A stretch of 64,000 bases of DNA from Aquibacillus rhizosphaerae (GCF_030282825.1 NZ_JASTZU010000018.1:62001-126000); one strand, 5' to 3'; shown: positions 27,229 to 35,324, numbered from the stretch's first letter. The notes: generated by a model from the letters alone, not told the origin. Translations and numbers: made by a program.

Positions 27229-27876
27229 ATGAAAACACTTGTTGTTGGAGCTAATGGTCAAATTGGAAGTCACATCATACATCAATTATCTAATAACGAT
27301 AACCATGAAGTAATTGCAATGGTTAGAACACAAGAACAAGCTAAACATCTAACTGAAAAAGGTATCGACAGTGTGATTGGTGACTTAGAGGGAAGTGTCG
27401 ACGCTTTAGTAGCCGTAATGAAAAAAGTTGATGCTATTATTTTCACAGCTGGATCTGGTGGAAAAACAGGTTTTGATAAAACACTATTAATTGATTTAGA
27501 TGGTGCTGTAAAAACAGTGGAAGCAGCTGTCATATCAGGTGTGGACCGATTTATCATTGTTAGTGCTCTTCAAGCGCATAATCGTGAAAATTGGAATGAT
27601 AAAATAAGGCCTTACTATGCAGCTAAGCACTACGCTGATAAAATCTTAATATCCAGCAATTTAAACTATACGATTATTAGACCAGGTGGCCTAGTCAATG
27701 AAAAAGGTACTGGGAAAATTTCTATCGCTGAAAACTTACTAAGTGGTTCAATACCAAGAGAAGATGTCGCATCTACGGTAATCGCAGCATTGGATAATAA
27801 ACATACATTCAGGAAATCTTTTGATTTAATTTCAGGAGAATTAGAGATTAGTAAAGCATTAGATGCATTAAGCTAA
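27229..27876 (+). CDS. NAD(P)-binding atypical SDR (YhfK-like)
   Basis: The 215-residue protein starts with the Rossmann motif VVGANGQIGSHI and continues with VIGDLEGS and an extended-SDR fold. It lacks a clear YxxxK: PYYAAKHYAD is the corresponding region and does keep Tyr and Lys. It resembles the NmrA/YhfK-type group of small NAD(P)H-binding proteins whose function is mostly unknown. The ATG at 27229 follows GAAAGG (27215-27220). It begins 26 bases after cysK and is closed by a terminator. Confidence 0.82.
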   Translation: MKTLVVGANGQIGSHIIHQLSNNDNHEVIAMVRTQEQAKHLTEKGIDSVIGDLEGSVDALVAVMKKVDAIIFTAGSGGKTGFDKTLLIDLDGAVKTVEAAVISGVDRFIIVSALQAHNRENWNDKIRPYYAAKHYADKILISSNLNYTIIRPGGLVNEKGTGKISIAENLLSGSIPREDVASTVIAALDNKHTFRKSFDLISGELEISKALDALS

Positions 27877-27899
27877 TTAAATCGTATTTATTATAGCCT

Positions 27900-27934
27900 A
27901 GTCTGGCAGTTAAATCTGTCAGACTTTTATTTTT
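27900..27934 (+). terminator. Terminator after the cysK cluster
   Basis: AGTCTGGCAG and CTGTCAGACT form a 10-bp stem (one G-U) around TTAAAT, followed by TTTATTTTT. Confidence 0.85.
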
Positions 27935-28328
27935 GGTCTAGGAATTAGTTTATTTGTCTGTGTATACCATGTTAACTGGCATAGATACTTGCAGATTGAT
28001 CCGTTTAAAGTCTTAATTATCTAGGATGAGTACATTGTAGCAAAAATAAAGCATGAGATAAATTTATGTATTATAGTGCTCACATCATAATTTTCAGTTA
28101 GTTTGTCTCACCTTTTAATGGTTTCAAGCTATCTCACCAAGGCTTAAAAACAAAAGTTAATCAAACGTTTGTTTAAATTTTTCTAAGTTTGCTTATCTTC
28201 GTTATATAGGTTAAATTAAACAGTAACACTTGCTTTTCTTATGAGTAATATCTTAATAAGAATAAATGATAGTAGTCTTTTTCAGAAGATACCTAACCTG
28301 TAGATAGAGAGAAAGGGAGGGGAAGGCT
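27935..28328. other. Gap before the EamA transporter
   Basis: I find no gene in this stretch. It is AT-rich and contains a short palindrome CAAACGTTTG (near 28164-28173) that could be an operator of the downstream transporter. Confidence 0.35.
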
Positions 28329-29225
28329 ATGAATATTTATATAGCTTATGGACTGGTTATTATAGGTGCTGCTTTTTGGGGTGTAACAGGACTATTTGTG
28401 CAAATGTTGTATTCTTTTGGTTTTTCTCCATGGGAAGTGGTTACAATCCGAATGACTGTTTCTAGTTTTATTTTGTTTGTTTCATTGTATATTTTTAAAC
28501 CATGGTATTTAAAAATCAAATGGAGAGATCTTCCTTACTTCTTTGGACTTGGAATTTTCAGTATAGCTTTTTTTAACTGGTGTTATTTTGCTGTCATAGA
28601 AAGAGCCTCACTTTCTATTGCTGTAATTTTAGTATACACATCACCGATATTTGCTTCGATAATTGCAAGATTCCTTTTTAAAGAGTTCATTTCTAAACAA
28701 AAAGCAATAGCGATTATATTGATGCTGATTGGATGCGGATTTGTTGTTGGATTATTTCCTAATGGACTTGAAGAGGTATCTCTCGGTACGGTGCTTTTGG
28801 GGGTTCTAGCTGGATTTTTTTGCTCCTTATATAGTGTGATTGGAAAACATGTATGTAAAACATATCATCCCGTCACAATAACGATATACTCCTTGATTTG
28901 TGGGAGTTTATTCATGATTCCAACTAGTTCCATTTGGCAAAAGGCTTCCGTTTTCACCGATGTAAAAGTGTGGTTATATATATTAGGGATTTCAATTATT
29001 TCCACTATATTTGCTTATACGCTATATACACTTGGTTTAACTTATATTGAATCTAGTAAAGCTGCTATCCTTTCCACAGTAGAATTAATTGTATCGATGA
29101 TGATTGGAATATTCATTTTTCAAGATGTTTTATCCGGATGGCAATGGAGTGGTTTTTTTCTTGTTATTATTTCATTATTTTTAACTATATTTGCTAAACA
29201 GAAAATCCCAAAAAATAGTTTTTGA
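28329..29225 (+). CDS. EamA-family (DMT) transporter
   Basis: The 298-residue protein has ten predicted membrane helices in two repeats of five, the pattern of drug/metabolite transporters with two EamA domains. Near the end of each repeat is the family signature (IERASLSIAVILVYTSP and YIESSKAAILSTVELI). Members export amino acids and other metabolites, but the substrate here is unknown. GGGAGGGG lies just before the ATG. It is a single gene flanked by terminators. Confidence 0.88.
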   Translation: MNIYIAYGLVIIGAAFWGVTGLFVQMLYSFGFSPWEVVTIRMTVSSFILFVSLYIFKPWYLKIKWRDLPYFFGLGIFSIAFFNWCYFAVIERASLSIAVILVYTSPIFASIIARFLFKEFISKQKAIAIILMLIGCGFVVGLFPNGLEEVSLGTVLLGVLAGFFCSLYSVIGKHVCKTYHPVTITIYSLICGSLFMIPTSSIWQKASVFTDVKVWLYILGISIISTIFAYTLYTLGLTYIESSKAAILSTVELIVSMMIGIFIFQDVLSGWQWSGFFLVIISLFLTIFAKQKIPKNSF

Positions 29226-29266
29226 TATTGATTGATAAATAAGAACATGAGCTGGACTTCAAATAA

Positions 29267-29310
29267 AACCACAGTGGACCTATTGTAGGATCACTGTGGT
29301 TATTTATTTT
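29267..29310 (+). terminator. Terminator of the EamA gene
   Basis: A perfect 10-bp stem AACCACAGTG/CACTGTGGTT (29267-29276, 29292-29301) is followed by ATTTATTTT. Confidence 0.8.
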
Positions 29311-29359
29311 CATAGTTTATATTTTTTATCTAATAAATGGTTCATAGAAAACTTGATTT

Positions 29360-29390
29360 AGTAAGTGGAAATCAGTGATTTCCACTTACT
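29360..29390 (-). terminator. Hairpin after the glycine-rich gene
   Basis: A 15-bp perfect inverted repeat with a single central base lies 10 bases beyond the stop of the gene at 29401. It has no strong T-tract, but position and stability suggest a terminator. Confidence 0.55.
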
Positions 29391-29400
29391 ATTAAACTTA

Positions 29401-29751
29401 TTAGAAAGGACCTGGTCCGAACCCTGGTCGTGGTCCATATCCCGGTCTCGGATAGCTGCCAAACCCTGGTCCGAATCCAGCGCCTGGCCCAAAGCCCGGT
29501 CCTGGATAGCCGCCGAACCCTGGTCCGAATCCAGCGCCTGGTCCATAGCCTACTCCTGGGTATCCACCAAATCCAGCACCATAGCCTGGGTAACCATACC
29601 CTCCATAGCCTGGTCCATCTAAAAGTTCTCCCCCTAGGTAACCTACACCTAAACCAAGTAGACCGGCGCCTAGAGGACTAAAACCGAATTGTCTATAATC
29701 TTCTTGTTGTCCCCCGTATGGTTGTGCTTGATAATGTTGATTTTGATACAT
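29401..29751 (-). CDS. Glycine/proline-rich repeat protein
   Basis: The 116-residue product starts with a Gln/Tyr-rich segment (MYQNQHYQAQPYGGQQ), then a short hydrophobic stretch (LGAGLLGLGVGYLGG), and ends in about 65 residues of degenerate repeats built from GFGGYPGPG and GPGAGFGPG units. DNA repeats match the protein repeats, and the region is GC-rich compared with its surroundings. Such low-complexity proteins occur among spore-coat and surface proteins of Bacillaceae, but I cannot identify it. There is no signal peptide. A good AAGGAG site precedes the ATG. Confidence 0.72.
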   Translation of the reverse strand: MYQNQHYQAQPYGGQQEDYRQFGFSPLGAGLLGLGVGYLGGELLDGPGYGGYGYPGYGAGFGGYPGVGYGPGAGFGPGFGGYPGPGFGPGAGFGPGFGSYPRPGYGPRPGFGPGPF

Positions 29752-29855
29752 AATTATTTTCTCCTTTCGTCTCCCCTTAAGGAATCTGTCTAATAGGCTT
29801 TCCGTAACACTATATGTAAATGGTACCTTTATGGTATGGACTCTTACCTAGTTTT

Positions 29856-29919
29856 GTTATATTTAACCAAAACTATCACAAGGATTAAATTCATAAACCT
29901 GTATGCGGTTAAATATAAC
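29856..29919. repeat. 13-bp inverted repeat with 38-base spacer
   Basis: GTTATATTTAACC (29856-29868) and its exact complement GGTTAAATATAAC (29907-29919) lie between two divergent genes. They could form a cruciform or a pair of half-sites, or mark the ends of a small decayed element. Nothing else is seen in the gap. Confidence 0.5.
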
Positions 29920-30040
29920 GATTTCTATATACCTGCATCTAATAAATAGTTATTAAAATGAAAAAATATTTAATTTAAAGGGATAGAATTCTTGGTGTCG
30001 AATTATATCTCGACAAACTTAATAATTTTGGAGGTGTATG

Positions 30041-30826
30041 ATGAATATAAAATTATACCCAAGTGAAGCGATAAGGGCTGAGGGTGCTAATGAACACTGT
30101 CCAAGTATGACACCTTATTTGTTAGAGGGAAATAGTAGATATCCATTAATTATAGTAATACCAGGAGGAGGATACAGCCACCGTGCAGATCACGAGGGAA
30201 GCCCCGTTGCGAAATGGTTGAATAGTTTAGGAATATCCGCTGTTGTCTTAAATTATCGTGTCAACCCAGACTTCCATACGTATCCAATGGAAGACGCACA
30301 ACGTGCAATTAAAATGGTTAGACATTATGCGGATGAATGGCAGATAGACAAGGACAGAGTTGGTGTGTTAGGTTTTTCAGCTGGAGGTCATTTGGCTTCG
30401 ACAGTAGGAACCCATTTTGAGGGGGATCATCTCGTTGATGAAGATCCTATTTCACAACAAAGTAATCGACCTAACCTTATGATATTATGTTATCCTGTTA
30501 TTACAATGGGCAAGTACACACATCTTGGCAGTAAACAAACACTGCTAGGAAGAAACCACGAGGAAAGTCTCGTTAATTATTATTCGAATGAAAAGCATGT
30601 AGACGAGAAAACGCCACCTACCTTTCTATGGCATACTGCAGATGATTCAAGTGTACCAGTTGAAAACAGCATACATTTTGTAGAATCCTTAAGTAAACAC
30701 AACGTCTCACATGAATTACATATATTTGAGAGCGGACCACACGGATTAGGTCTAGCTAAAGACTCATACTCGGTTAGTATGTGGACTACATTATGCGAAA
30801 TTTGGTTGAAAGGGAAGGGTTTTTAA
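30041..30826 (+). CDS. Alpha/beta hydrolase (acetyl esterase / BD-FAE type)
   Basis: The 261-residue protein has the oxyanion segment IPGGGYSHRADHEG, the nucleophile elbow GFSAGGHLAS (Ser near residue 116), the acid in HTADDSSVP and the histidine in FESGPHGLGL. This is the layout of small esterases that deacetylate sugars or xylan fragments and of BD-FAE proteins. It has no signal peptide, so it acts in the cytoplasm. GGAGGT (30030-30035) sets the start at the second of two adjacent ATGs. The 54-residue gene follows 15 bases later. Confidence 0.86.
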   Translation: MNIKLYPSEAIRAEGANEHCPSMTPYLLEGNSRYPLIIVIPGGGYSHRADHEGSPVAKWLNSLGISAVVLNYRVNPDFHTYPMEDAQRAIKMVRHYADEWQIDKDRVGVLGFSAGGHLASTVGTHFEGDHLVDEDPISQQSNRPNLMILCYPVITMGKYTHLGSKQTLLGRNHEESLVNYYSNEKHVDEKTPPTFLWHTADDSSVPVENSIHFVESLSKHNVSHELHIFESGPHGLGLAKDSYSVSMWTTLCEIWLKGKGF

Positions 30827-30841
30827 CCATACGGGAGGAAA

Positions 30842-31006
30842 ATGAAATTGACAAAAATTAAAATGCTAGTACAAACAACATATAATGGCAATCTTCTTAG
30901 ACAAGGTAAAGAATACGAAGTAGCAGATGATACTGCACAAAGATGGCATATAAGTAATATTGCTGAAATTATAGAACACCAACGAAAGCCTGAAGAACAG
31001 GAATAA
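30842..31006 (+). CDS. Small protein (54 aa), phage-gene-like
   Basis: A small gene starts at ATG 30842 behind GGGAGG (30833-30838) and encodes 54 residues. The sequence KMLVQTTYNGNLLRQGKEY then DTAQRWHISNIAEI follows the pattern seen in short proteins of phage head modules (K-V-x-Y-N-G-x-L-x-x-G-x-x-x-V ... A-x-R-W). The role is unknown and no other phage gene is nearby. It lies between the esterase and vanZ genes with short spacers. Confidence 0.65.
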   Translation: MKLTKIKMLVQTTYNGNLLRQGKEYEVADDTAQRWHISNIAEIIEHQRKPEEQE

Positions 31007-31014
31007 GAATATCG

Positions 31015-31458
31015 ATGCAAAGAGTTATAAAGGTATTTGCTTTTGTATGTTTAATGTTATATCTATCTTTTTTACTTTATTTACTGTTTTTTTCTCACTA
31101 TCGTCAAGAAGTTAAAGGAATCGTTGATTACAATTTGATCCCATTTAGATCGATAACTCGCCATTTACTTAGCCTCGATAATATAGGAATGGAACTATTA
31201 ACAGACAACTTTTTTGGAAATATATTGGCGTTTATACCACTAGGTTTTTTACTACCAATTGTTTGGAACAAGGTGAATACTTTTACTAATACATTGATAA
31301 TTTCGAGTTTGTGTTCATTAGTTATTGAAATTACCCAATGGTTAACAAGATTAGGAGCATTTGATGTAGATGACATAATTCTAAATACGATTGGTGGATT
31401 ATGCGGATTTTTATTGGTTCGTATGTTACAAAAGATAGTGTGCAAAAGTTTCCATTGA
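31015..31458 (+). CDS. VanZ-like family membrane protein
   Basis: The 147-residue product has about four membrane helices and the VanZ-like pattern: YNLIPFRSI near the start, then NILAFIPLGFLLP, SLVIEITQWL and DVDDIILNTIGGLCGFLL. The founding member gives mild teicoplanin resistance in enterococci, but most VanZ-like proteins have no known role. It begins 8 bases after the 54-residue gene and has no strong ribosome site, so coupling is possible. The promoter of the candidate RNA overlaps its last codons. Confidence 0.85.
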   Translation: MQRVIKVFAFVCLMLYLSFLLYLLFFSHYRQEVKGIVDYNLIPFRSITRHLLSLDNIGMELLTDNFFGNILAFIPLGFLLPIVWNKVNTFTNTLIISSLCSLVIEITQWLTRLGAFDVDDIILNTIGGLCGFLLVRMLQKIVCKSFH

Positions 31459-31483
31459 TAATCTCAAAAGGATAATGTATTAT
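31455..31483 (+). promoter_or_regulatory. SigA-type promoter at the end of vanZ
   Basis: TTGATA (31455-31460) and TATTAT (31478-31483) are separated by exactly 17 bases, each one mismatch from consensus. Transcription would start near 31490 and there is no gene before the terminator at 31689. Confidence 0.55.
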
Positions 31484-31489
31484 AGTGAT

Positions 31490-31720
31490 ACAGGCTACGA
31501 TGTACGTAATGATTATAAGTTTTAACCTTTATACTGTAATAGGGAGTTTTATATTGAGCTGAAATGTCATGCCTCGAAAGATTAGAGGAAGACAGGAAGG
31601 TTTCTGCAAACACCCACTTTGAGGAGTGGTGGTTTAAAACTTTCATCATTAATTTACGGCAATTGTGGCTTTACTATTAAAAATTATTAACCAGTTCCTG
31701 TTGGAACTGGTTTTTTATTT
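31490..31720 (+). ncRNA. Candidate small RNA (about 230 nt) with own promoter and terminator
   Basis: The promoter at 31455-31483 and the strong terminator at 31689-31720 enclose 200 bases without a convincing gene. The interval can fold into CCTC/GAGG (near 31572-31589) and a longer hairpin AAACACCCACT/AGTGGTGGTTT (near 31608-31637). Size and layout recall regulatory RNAs such as 6S, but I could not match it to a known family. A 20-codon hydrophobic frame (31500-31562, MYVMIISFNLYTVIG...) lies in the 5' part but lacks a ribosome site. Coordinates are estimates. Confidence 0.4.
31689..31720 (+). terminator. Strong terminator downstream of vanZ / candidate RNA
   Basis: AACCAGTTCC and GGAACTGGTT form a perfect 10-bp stem with a TGTT loop followed by T6ATTT. 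It is 230 bases beyond the vanZ stop. Confidence 0.88.
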
Positions 31721-31757
31721 GTTTAGGTAACTTTTAAATTTTCTAAACGCGCATATC

Positions 31758-31823
31758 ATGCAGAAACAGCGACGTCCATATCCGCGCCCACCCCGTGGTC
31801 ATATTTGGCTTAGGTGGGGATAA
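31758..31823 (+). other. 21-codon Pro/Arg-rich reading frame
   Basis: A short frame from ATG 31758 encodes a peptide with RRPYPRPPRG followed by an aromatic/hydrophobic tail ending in WLRWG. The frame is much richer in GC than its surroundings. There is no visible ribosome site, so translation is doubtful. The composition resembles proline-rich antimicrobial peptides, though that is only resemblance. Confidence 0.25.
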
Positions 31824-31864
31824 AAGAAGAATACTACATAACACGTCAGGTTTCTGTTCATATT

Positions 31865-32314
31865 TCAAATATTCTGGTTCTGAAATTCTTGAAGTAATAC
31901 GGATCTGAATTTTTCTCGGTCAGATTCTGTTAGTGCTTTTGGTCCTCTTGTTTTAAAGCCACCGCGTCTGGCTTTTGCATTTGCGTGACGAGTTTGAAGG
32001 AGTTCGTCCATATTGTTTATTGTGTATTTAAAGCCCTTATGGTGTAACACAATACACCCTTTCCCAAGAGCTAATGAAGCAAGTCCATAATCCTGTGTAA
32101 TAATAATATCAAGACTTTTGGCCAGTGCCATAATTCTGTAGTCAGCGGCATCGGCACCATGATCAACATAAATGGAAGTAACACCGGTTGGATCTTCTTT
32201 GTTAGAATAATGTGAAAAGCTCTTCACTAAAATAACAGGAATATTTGCTTTTCTGGCTTCTTCTATAACGATATTGTTAACTGGGCAAGCATCAGCGTCT
32301 ATATATATGTTCAT
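31865..32314 (-). CDS. YaiI/YqxD family protein (DUF188, PIN-like)
   Basis: The 149-residue protein begins [12 protein letters not shown], the signature of the YaiI/YqxD (DUF188) family, and continues with [16 protein letters not shown] and [13 protein letters not shown]. The spaced aspartates suggest a PIN-like nuclease fold, but no activity is established for the family. AAAAGGAGAAAG precedes the ATG. The gene is monocistronic and convergent with the vanZ/RNA unit. Confidence 0.9.
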   Translation of the reverse strand: MNIYIDADACPVNNIVIEEARKANIPVILVKSFSHYSNKEDPTGVTSIYVDHGADAADYRIMALAKSLDIIITQDYGLASLALGKGCIVLHHKGFKYTINNMDELLQTRHANAKARRGGFKTRGPKALTESDREKFRSVLLQEFQNQNI

Positions 32315-32485
32315 ATAACTTTCTCCTTTTTAATTTTTTCGTTGTAATAAGTTTTAAAAGTGACGTTCCAACTAATAATAAGTACATATACATTAATTTC
32401 ATTTGGATTTAATAGTATCATTGAATTCGTTATAATTGAAACAGTAGTATAAATAAAATAAACGTTATAGAAAGTAGGCTTTTGA

Positions 32486-33337
32486 ATGAATTTACAAGTA
32501 GGCTCGGTTGAGAAACTGAAAGTAGTAAGAAAGATAGATACTGGTTATGTCCTTACAGATGGAGAAAATGAAATTCTCTTACATATAAGCGAAGCTATTG
32601 ATGAATTGCAAACAGAGCAGGAAGTTGAGGTATTCTTATACCAAGATAAAAAAGGGGAACTCGTATCGACGATGACTCTTCCATCCGTTCGATTTGACAC
32701 TTTTGATTGGGCAGAGGTAGTTGAAGTGGTTAAGGATCTCGGGGTGTTTGTCAATATTGGTATTAATAAAGGCGTGTTGGTTTCTTCAGACCATCTTCCA
32801 CTTTTAAGTCGTGTATGGCCTGAAAAAGGGGACGTGCTATATGTTGCTCTTGATAAGGATAAAAGAGGTAAGTTAATAGCCAAACCTGTTACGGAGGCAG
32901 ATTTTGAAGACGAATGGGATAAAGCACCTGAAACGCTACATAATGCTCCAATAAGTGGAAGGATTTTCAGGACAAGTAAAGAAGGGGCTGTAATCATTAC
33001 AGAGGAAGGTTACCGAGGATTTATCCATCATACAGAACGAAAGCAAGATCCACGCTTGGGTGAATGGGTAAAAGGTAGAGTCATTCAAGTTAAAGAAGAT
33101 GGGACTTTAAACGTGTCTCTTCTTCCGTTTAAAAAATATGGTATGGTCGAAGATGCAGATGTCATTCTTTCGTATTTAAAAGAAAATGATGGCGTTGTTC
33201 CCTTCAGTGATAAAAGTGACCCTGATGATATTAGAAGCACGTTTAACATGAGTAAAGCAGCATTCAAACGTGCATTGGGTAAGTTAATGAAAGATAAAAA
33301 AATAGAGCAACAAGATGGTAAAACATATCTAAAATAA
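32486..33337 (+). CDS. cvfB: S1-domain RNA-binding protein, CvfB/YitL-like
   Basis: The 283-residue protein has three consecutive S1-type OB folds (about 1-60, 65-140, 145-215), visible in VGSVEKLKVVRK, WAEVVEVVKDLGVFVNIG and ISGRIFRTSKEGAVIITE. It ends in a winged-helix (about 220-283; FNMSKAAFKRALGKLMKD). This is the layout of CvfB, an RNA-binding protein that affects virulence genes in S. aureus; the B. subtilis homologue is YitL. It is a lone gene with a modest ribosome site. Confidence 0.88.
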   Translation: MNLQVGSVEKLKVVRKIDTGYVLTDGENEILLHISEAIDELQTEQEVEVFLYQDKKGELVSTMTLPSVRFDTFDWAEVVEVVKDLGVFVNIGINKGVLVSSDHLPLLSRVWPEKGDVLYVALDKDKRGKLIAKPVTEADFEDEWDKAPETLHNAPISGRIFRTSKEGAVIITEEGYRGFIHHTERKQDPRLGEWVKGRVIQVKEDGTLNVSLLPFKKYGMVEDADVILSYLKENDGVVPFSDKSDPDDIRSTFNMSKAAFKRALGKLMKDKKIEQQDGKTYLK

Positions 33338-33515
33338 CATGTGTCACTAATGATAATCTTACCAATTCTTATAGCTATTGTTGACAAATTGTAGTATTAT
33401 TTTGATAACTTTAATGTATTCAGTAAAGTAGTTAAGAAAAGTTAAGGCATTCGATTATTCACTTTAAAGACGAGGCTAGGCCTAAGTTTTTCTTAAAAAG
33501 AACAGGGGAAGAAAG

Positions 33516-34652
33516 ATGCTTAAATATATAGAGCAACAACATGATGCTATGTTACAACTAATAAAACAATTGGTCAGTATAGATAGTGGAAGTCATGATA
33601 AACAAGGTGTAGATAAAGTAGGGCAGATATTAACTGATTATTATAAACAGCTAGGCTTTATTGTTAATGTTTCTCATGAAAAAGAATTTGGTAATCATTT
33701 AATAATTCAACATAAAGATGCGATTGAACCGAATATCATTGTCCTTGCTCATATGGATACTGTTTTTCCAAAGGGAACTGCAAACGAACGTCCATTTAGA
33801 ATCAAGGGGGATCGAGCTTATGGACCTGGAGTAATTGATATGAAAGCGAGTCTCGTAACACTATTATACGCACTAAAATCTTTAATAGAAACTGGAAACT
33901 TAGGTTATAAAGATGTTCAAATTGTTATAAATAGTGATGAAGAAATTGGTTCAATCACATCAAGACAGCTTATCGAAAAAATGGCTTCCAATAAAAAATA
34001 TGCATTAGTTATGGAACCAGCAAGAAAAAATGGTGCGCTCGTATCATCTAGAAGAGGAAAAGGTAATTATACATTAAGTGTACTTGGTAAAGCAGCACAT
34101 TCTGGTATTGAACCAGAAAAGGGTAGAAGTGCGATAGAGGAACTAGCACATAAGGTTATCCAACTCCACGAACTTTCGGATCCAGACCACGGTATTAATG
34201 TAAATGTAGGAGTGATTGAAGGAGGTTCATCTGTAAACACGATATCGGAGCATGCAACAGCTCAAATTGATATTCGTATATCAGAGATGGATCAGGCTAT
34301 ACCTTTAGAGGAAAAATTAGAAGAAATTTGTGCCTCAACCGATGTATATGGAACTAGCGTTTCGTTAGAGGGAGAAATAAATCGACCTCCAATGGAAAAG
34401 ACAAAAAAGACAGAATTACTATTAAAGATAATTAAAGAAGCTGGTGTTTCGATCGGAGTTAAAGTTAAAGATACAGCGACTGGTGGAGGTTCAGATGCAT
34501 CTTTTACTGCTGCACTAGGTATCCCAACGATTGATGGTTTAGGTCCCGTTGGTGGTAATGCGCATAGTGATAAAGAGTACTTAGAACTTGAATCGATTAC
34601 CCCGCGTACGTTGTTATTAGCAACTGTAATTCAACGTTTGAGTGAAAAGTAA
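33516..34652 (+). CDS. M20-family peptidase (carboxypeptidase G2-like)
   Basis: The 378-residue zinc hydrolase has the M20 metal-binding and catalytic motifs: LAHMDTVFP (His and catalytic Asp, about 80), GPGVIDMKAS (bridging Asp), NSDEEIGS (catalytic Glu and metal Glu), MEPAR and GGNAHSDKEY near the end. A dimerisation domain with KAAHSGIEPEKG lies between. These features fit the glutamate carboxypeptidase (G2) subgroup, but the substrate is not certain. There is no signal peptide. The gene appears to be transcribed alone. Confidence 0.88.
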   Translation: MLKYIEQQHDAMLQLIKQLVSIDSGSHDKQGVDKVGQILTDYYKQLGFIVNVSHEKEFGNHLIIQHKDAIEPNIIVLAHMDTVFPKGTANERPFRIKGDRAYGPGVIDMKASLVTLLYALKSLIETGNLGYKDVQIVINSDEEIGSITSRQLIEKMASNKKYALVMEPARKNGALVSSRRGKGNYTLSVLGKAAHSGIEPEKGRSAIEELAHKVIQLHELSDPDHGINVNVGVIEGGSSVNTISEHATAQIDIRISEMDQAIPLEEKLEEICASTDVYGTSVSLEGEINRPPMEKTKKTELLLKIIKEAGVSIGVKVKDTATGGGSDASFTAALGIPTIDGLGPVGGNAHSDKEYLELESITPRTLLLATVIQRLSEK

Positions 34653-34700
34653 ACCAATAATATAACGGTTTTCTAAATATGCTCAATTAAAATATAATCC

Positions 34701-34729
34701 GAATATTTTTGATGAAAATAAACATCCTA
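34701..34729 (+). promoter_or_regulatory. SigG-like promoter before the csgA-like gene
   Basis: GAATA (34701-34705) is separated by 17 bases from CATCCTA (34723-34729). This closely follows the SigF/SigG forespore pattern (TGnATA, 17-18, CATACTA). It lies 46 bases before the start codon. Confidence 0.5.
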
Positions 34730-34774
34730 TTGATGACTGATTATTGATATTCTGAGCATGAAAGGATGGTAAAA

Positions 34775-35026
34775 ATGGATCAAAATTTGGCTTATTTACG
34801 TGAAGTGCTATCTAATTATACGGAAGAAAATGAAGCAATACGTGATATTGCAAATTCACTTGTTCAACAAAACTACACTTCGGAGAAAGACTTTGTTGAA
34901 GCATTAGATCCAGAAAAAGTTCAAATGCTTAGCCAGCTTATTAATAAAGAAATGCATCATGCTAATGAATCAGGGGATCATGAACGTGGCTATCAATTGA
35001 ATGAAGTCTATGAACTGCTGTATTAA
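34775..35026 (+). CDS. csgA: CsgA-like small spore protein
   Basis: The 83-residue acidic, helical protein begins MDQNLAYLREVLSNY and ends GYQLNEVYELLY. I associate this pattern with B. subtilis CsgA, a SigG-dependent forespore protein of 82 residues and unknown function. The ATG at 34775 follows AAAGGA (34761-34766) by eight bases. A SigG-like promoter precedes it, which supports the assignment independently. The identification rests on remembered similarity, so it is moderate. Confidence 0.65.
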   Translation: MDQNLAYLREVLSNYTEENEAIRDIANSLVQQNYTSEKDFVEALDPEKVQMLSQLINKEMHHANESGDHERGYQLNEVYELLY

Positions 35027-35072
35027 ATTGAAGCGACTTTATGTTCGTGTTGCTTGTATTTGAAAAAGAGAG

Positions 35073-35100
35073 TTGAAAAATAATAATAGTATGTTAAACT
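35073..35100 (+). promoter_or_regulatory. Probable promoter of the thiamine operon
   Basis: TTGAAA (35073-35078) lies 16 bases before TAAACT (35095-35100). Transcription would start near 35108, just ahead of the TPP riboswitch. Between them is a short run of AATTCAAA repeats (35108-35130). Confidence 0.45.
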
Positions 35101-35136
35101 GTTTACAAATTCAAAATTCAAAATTCAAAATATTCA

Positions 35137-35303
35137 CTAGGGGAGTCGAATGAACGACTGAGACGGGATAATTCCGGACCCTTGGAACCTGATCTGGTTA
35201 GAACCAGCGTAGGGAAGTGGTTAATTATTGTAAATGTCTCATTATGATAAACATTTAATTTACAAGTCAACCACCTTTCCATACGGAGTAGGTGGTTTTT
35301 TAC
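35137..35303 (+). promoter_or_regulatory. TPP riboswitch (THI element) with terminator
   Basis: The aptamer (about 35137-35222) has the conserved CTGAGA (35158-35163), ACCCTTGGAACCTGATCTGG and CCAGCGTAGGGAAG segments. Downstream, AACCACCT (35269-35276) and AGGTGGTT (35290-35297) form a terminator with a T-tract, and GTGGTTAATTATTGTAAAT can pair with the first arm's neighbourhood as antiterminator. Thiamine pyrophosphate should switch the ten-gene operon off by early termination. Confidence 0.95.
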
Positions 35304-35324
35304 GTTCTAAAAAGGAGGTTGGTA

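Noticed and set aside
31464-31649. 61-codon minus-strand frame over the candidate RNA
   Set aside because: No ribosome site and it runs antisense through the hairpins; treated as chance.
35107-35131. Short AATTCAAA tandem repeats, considered as CRISPR-like or iterons
   Set aside because: Only three 8-base units without spacers; simple low-complexity sequence before the riboswitch.
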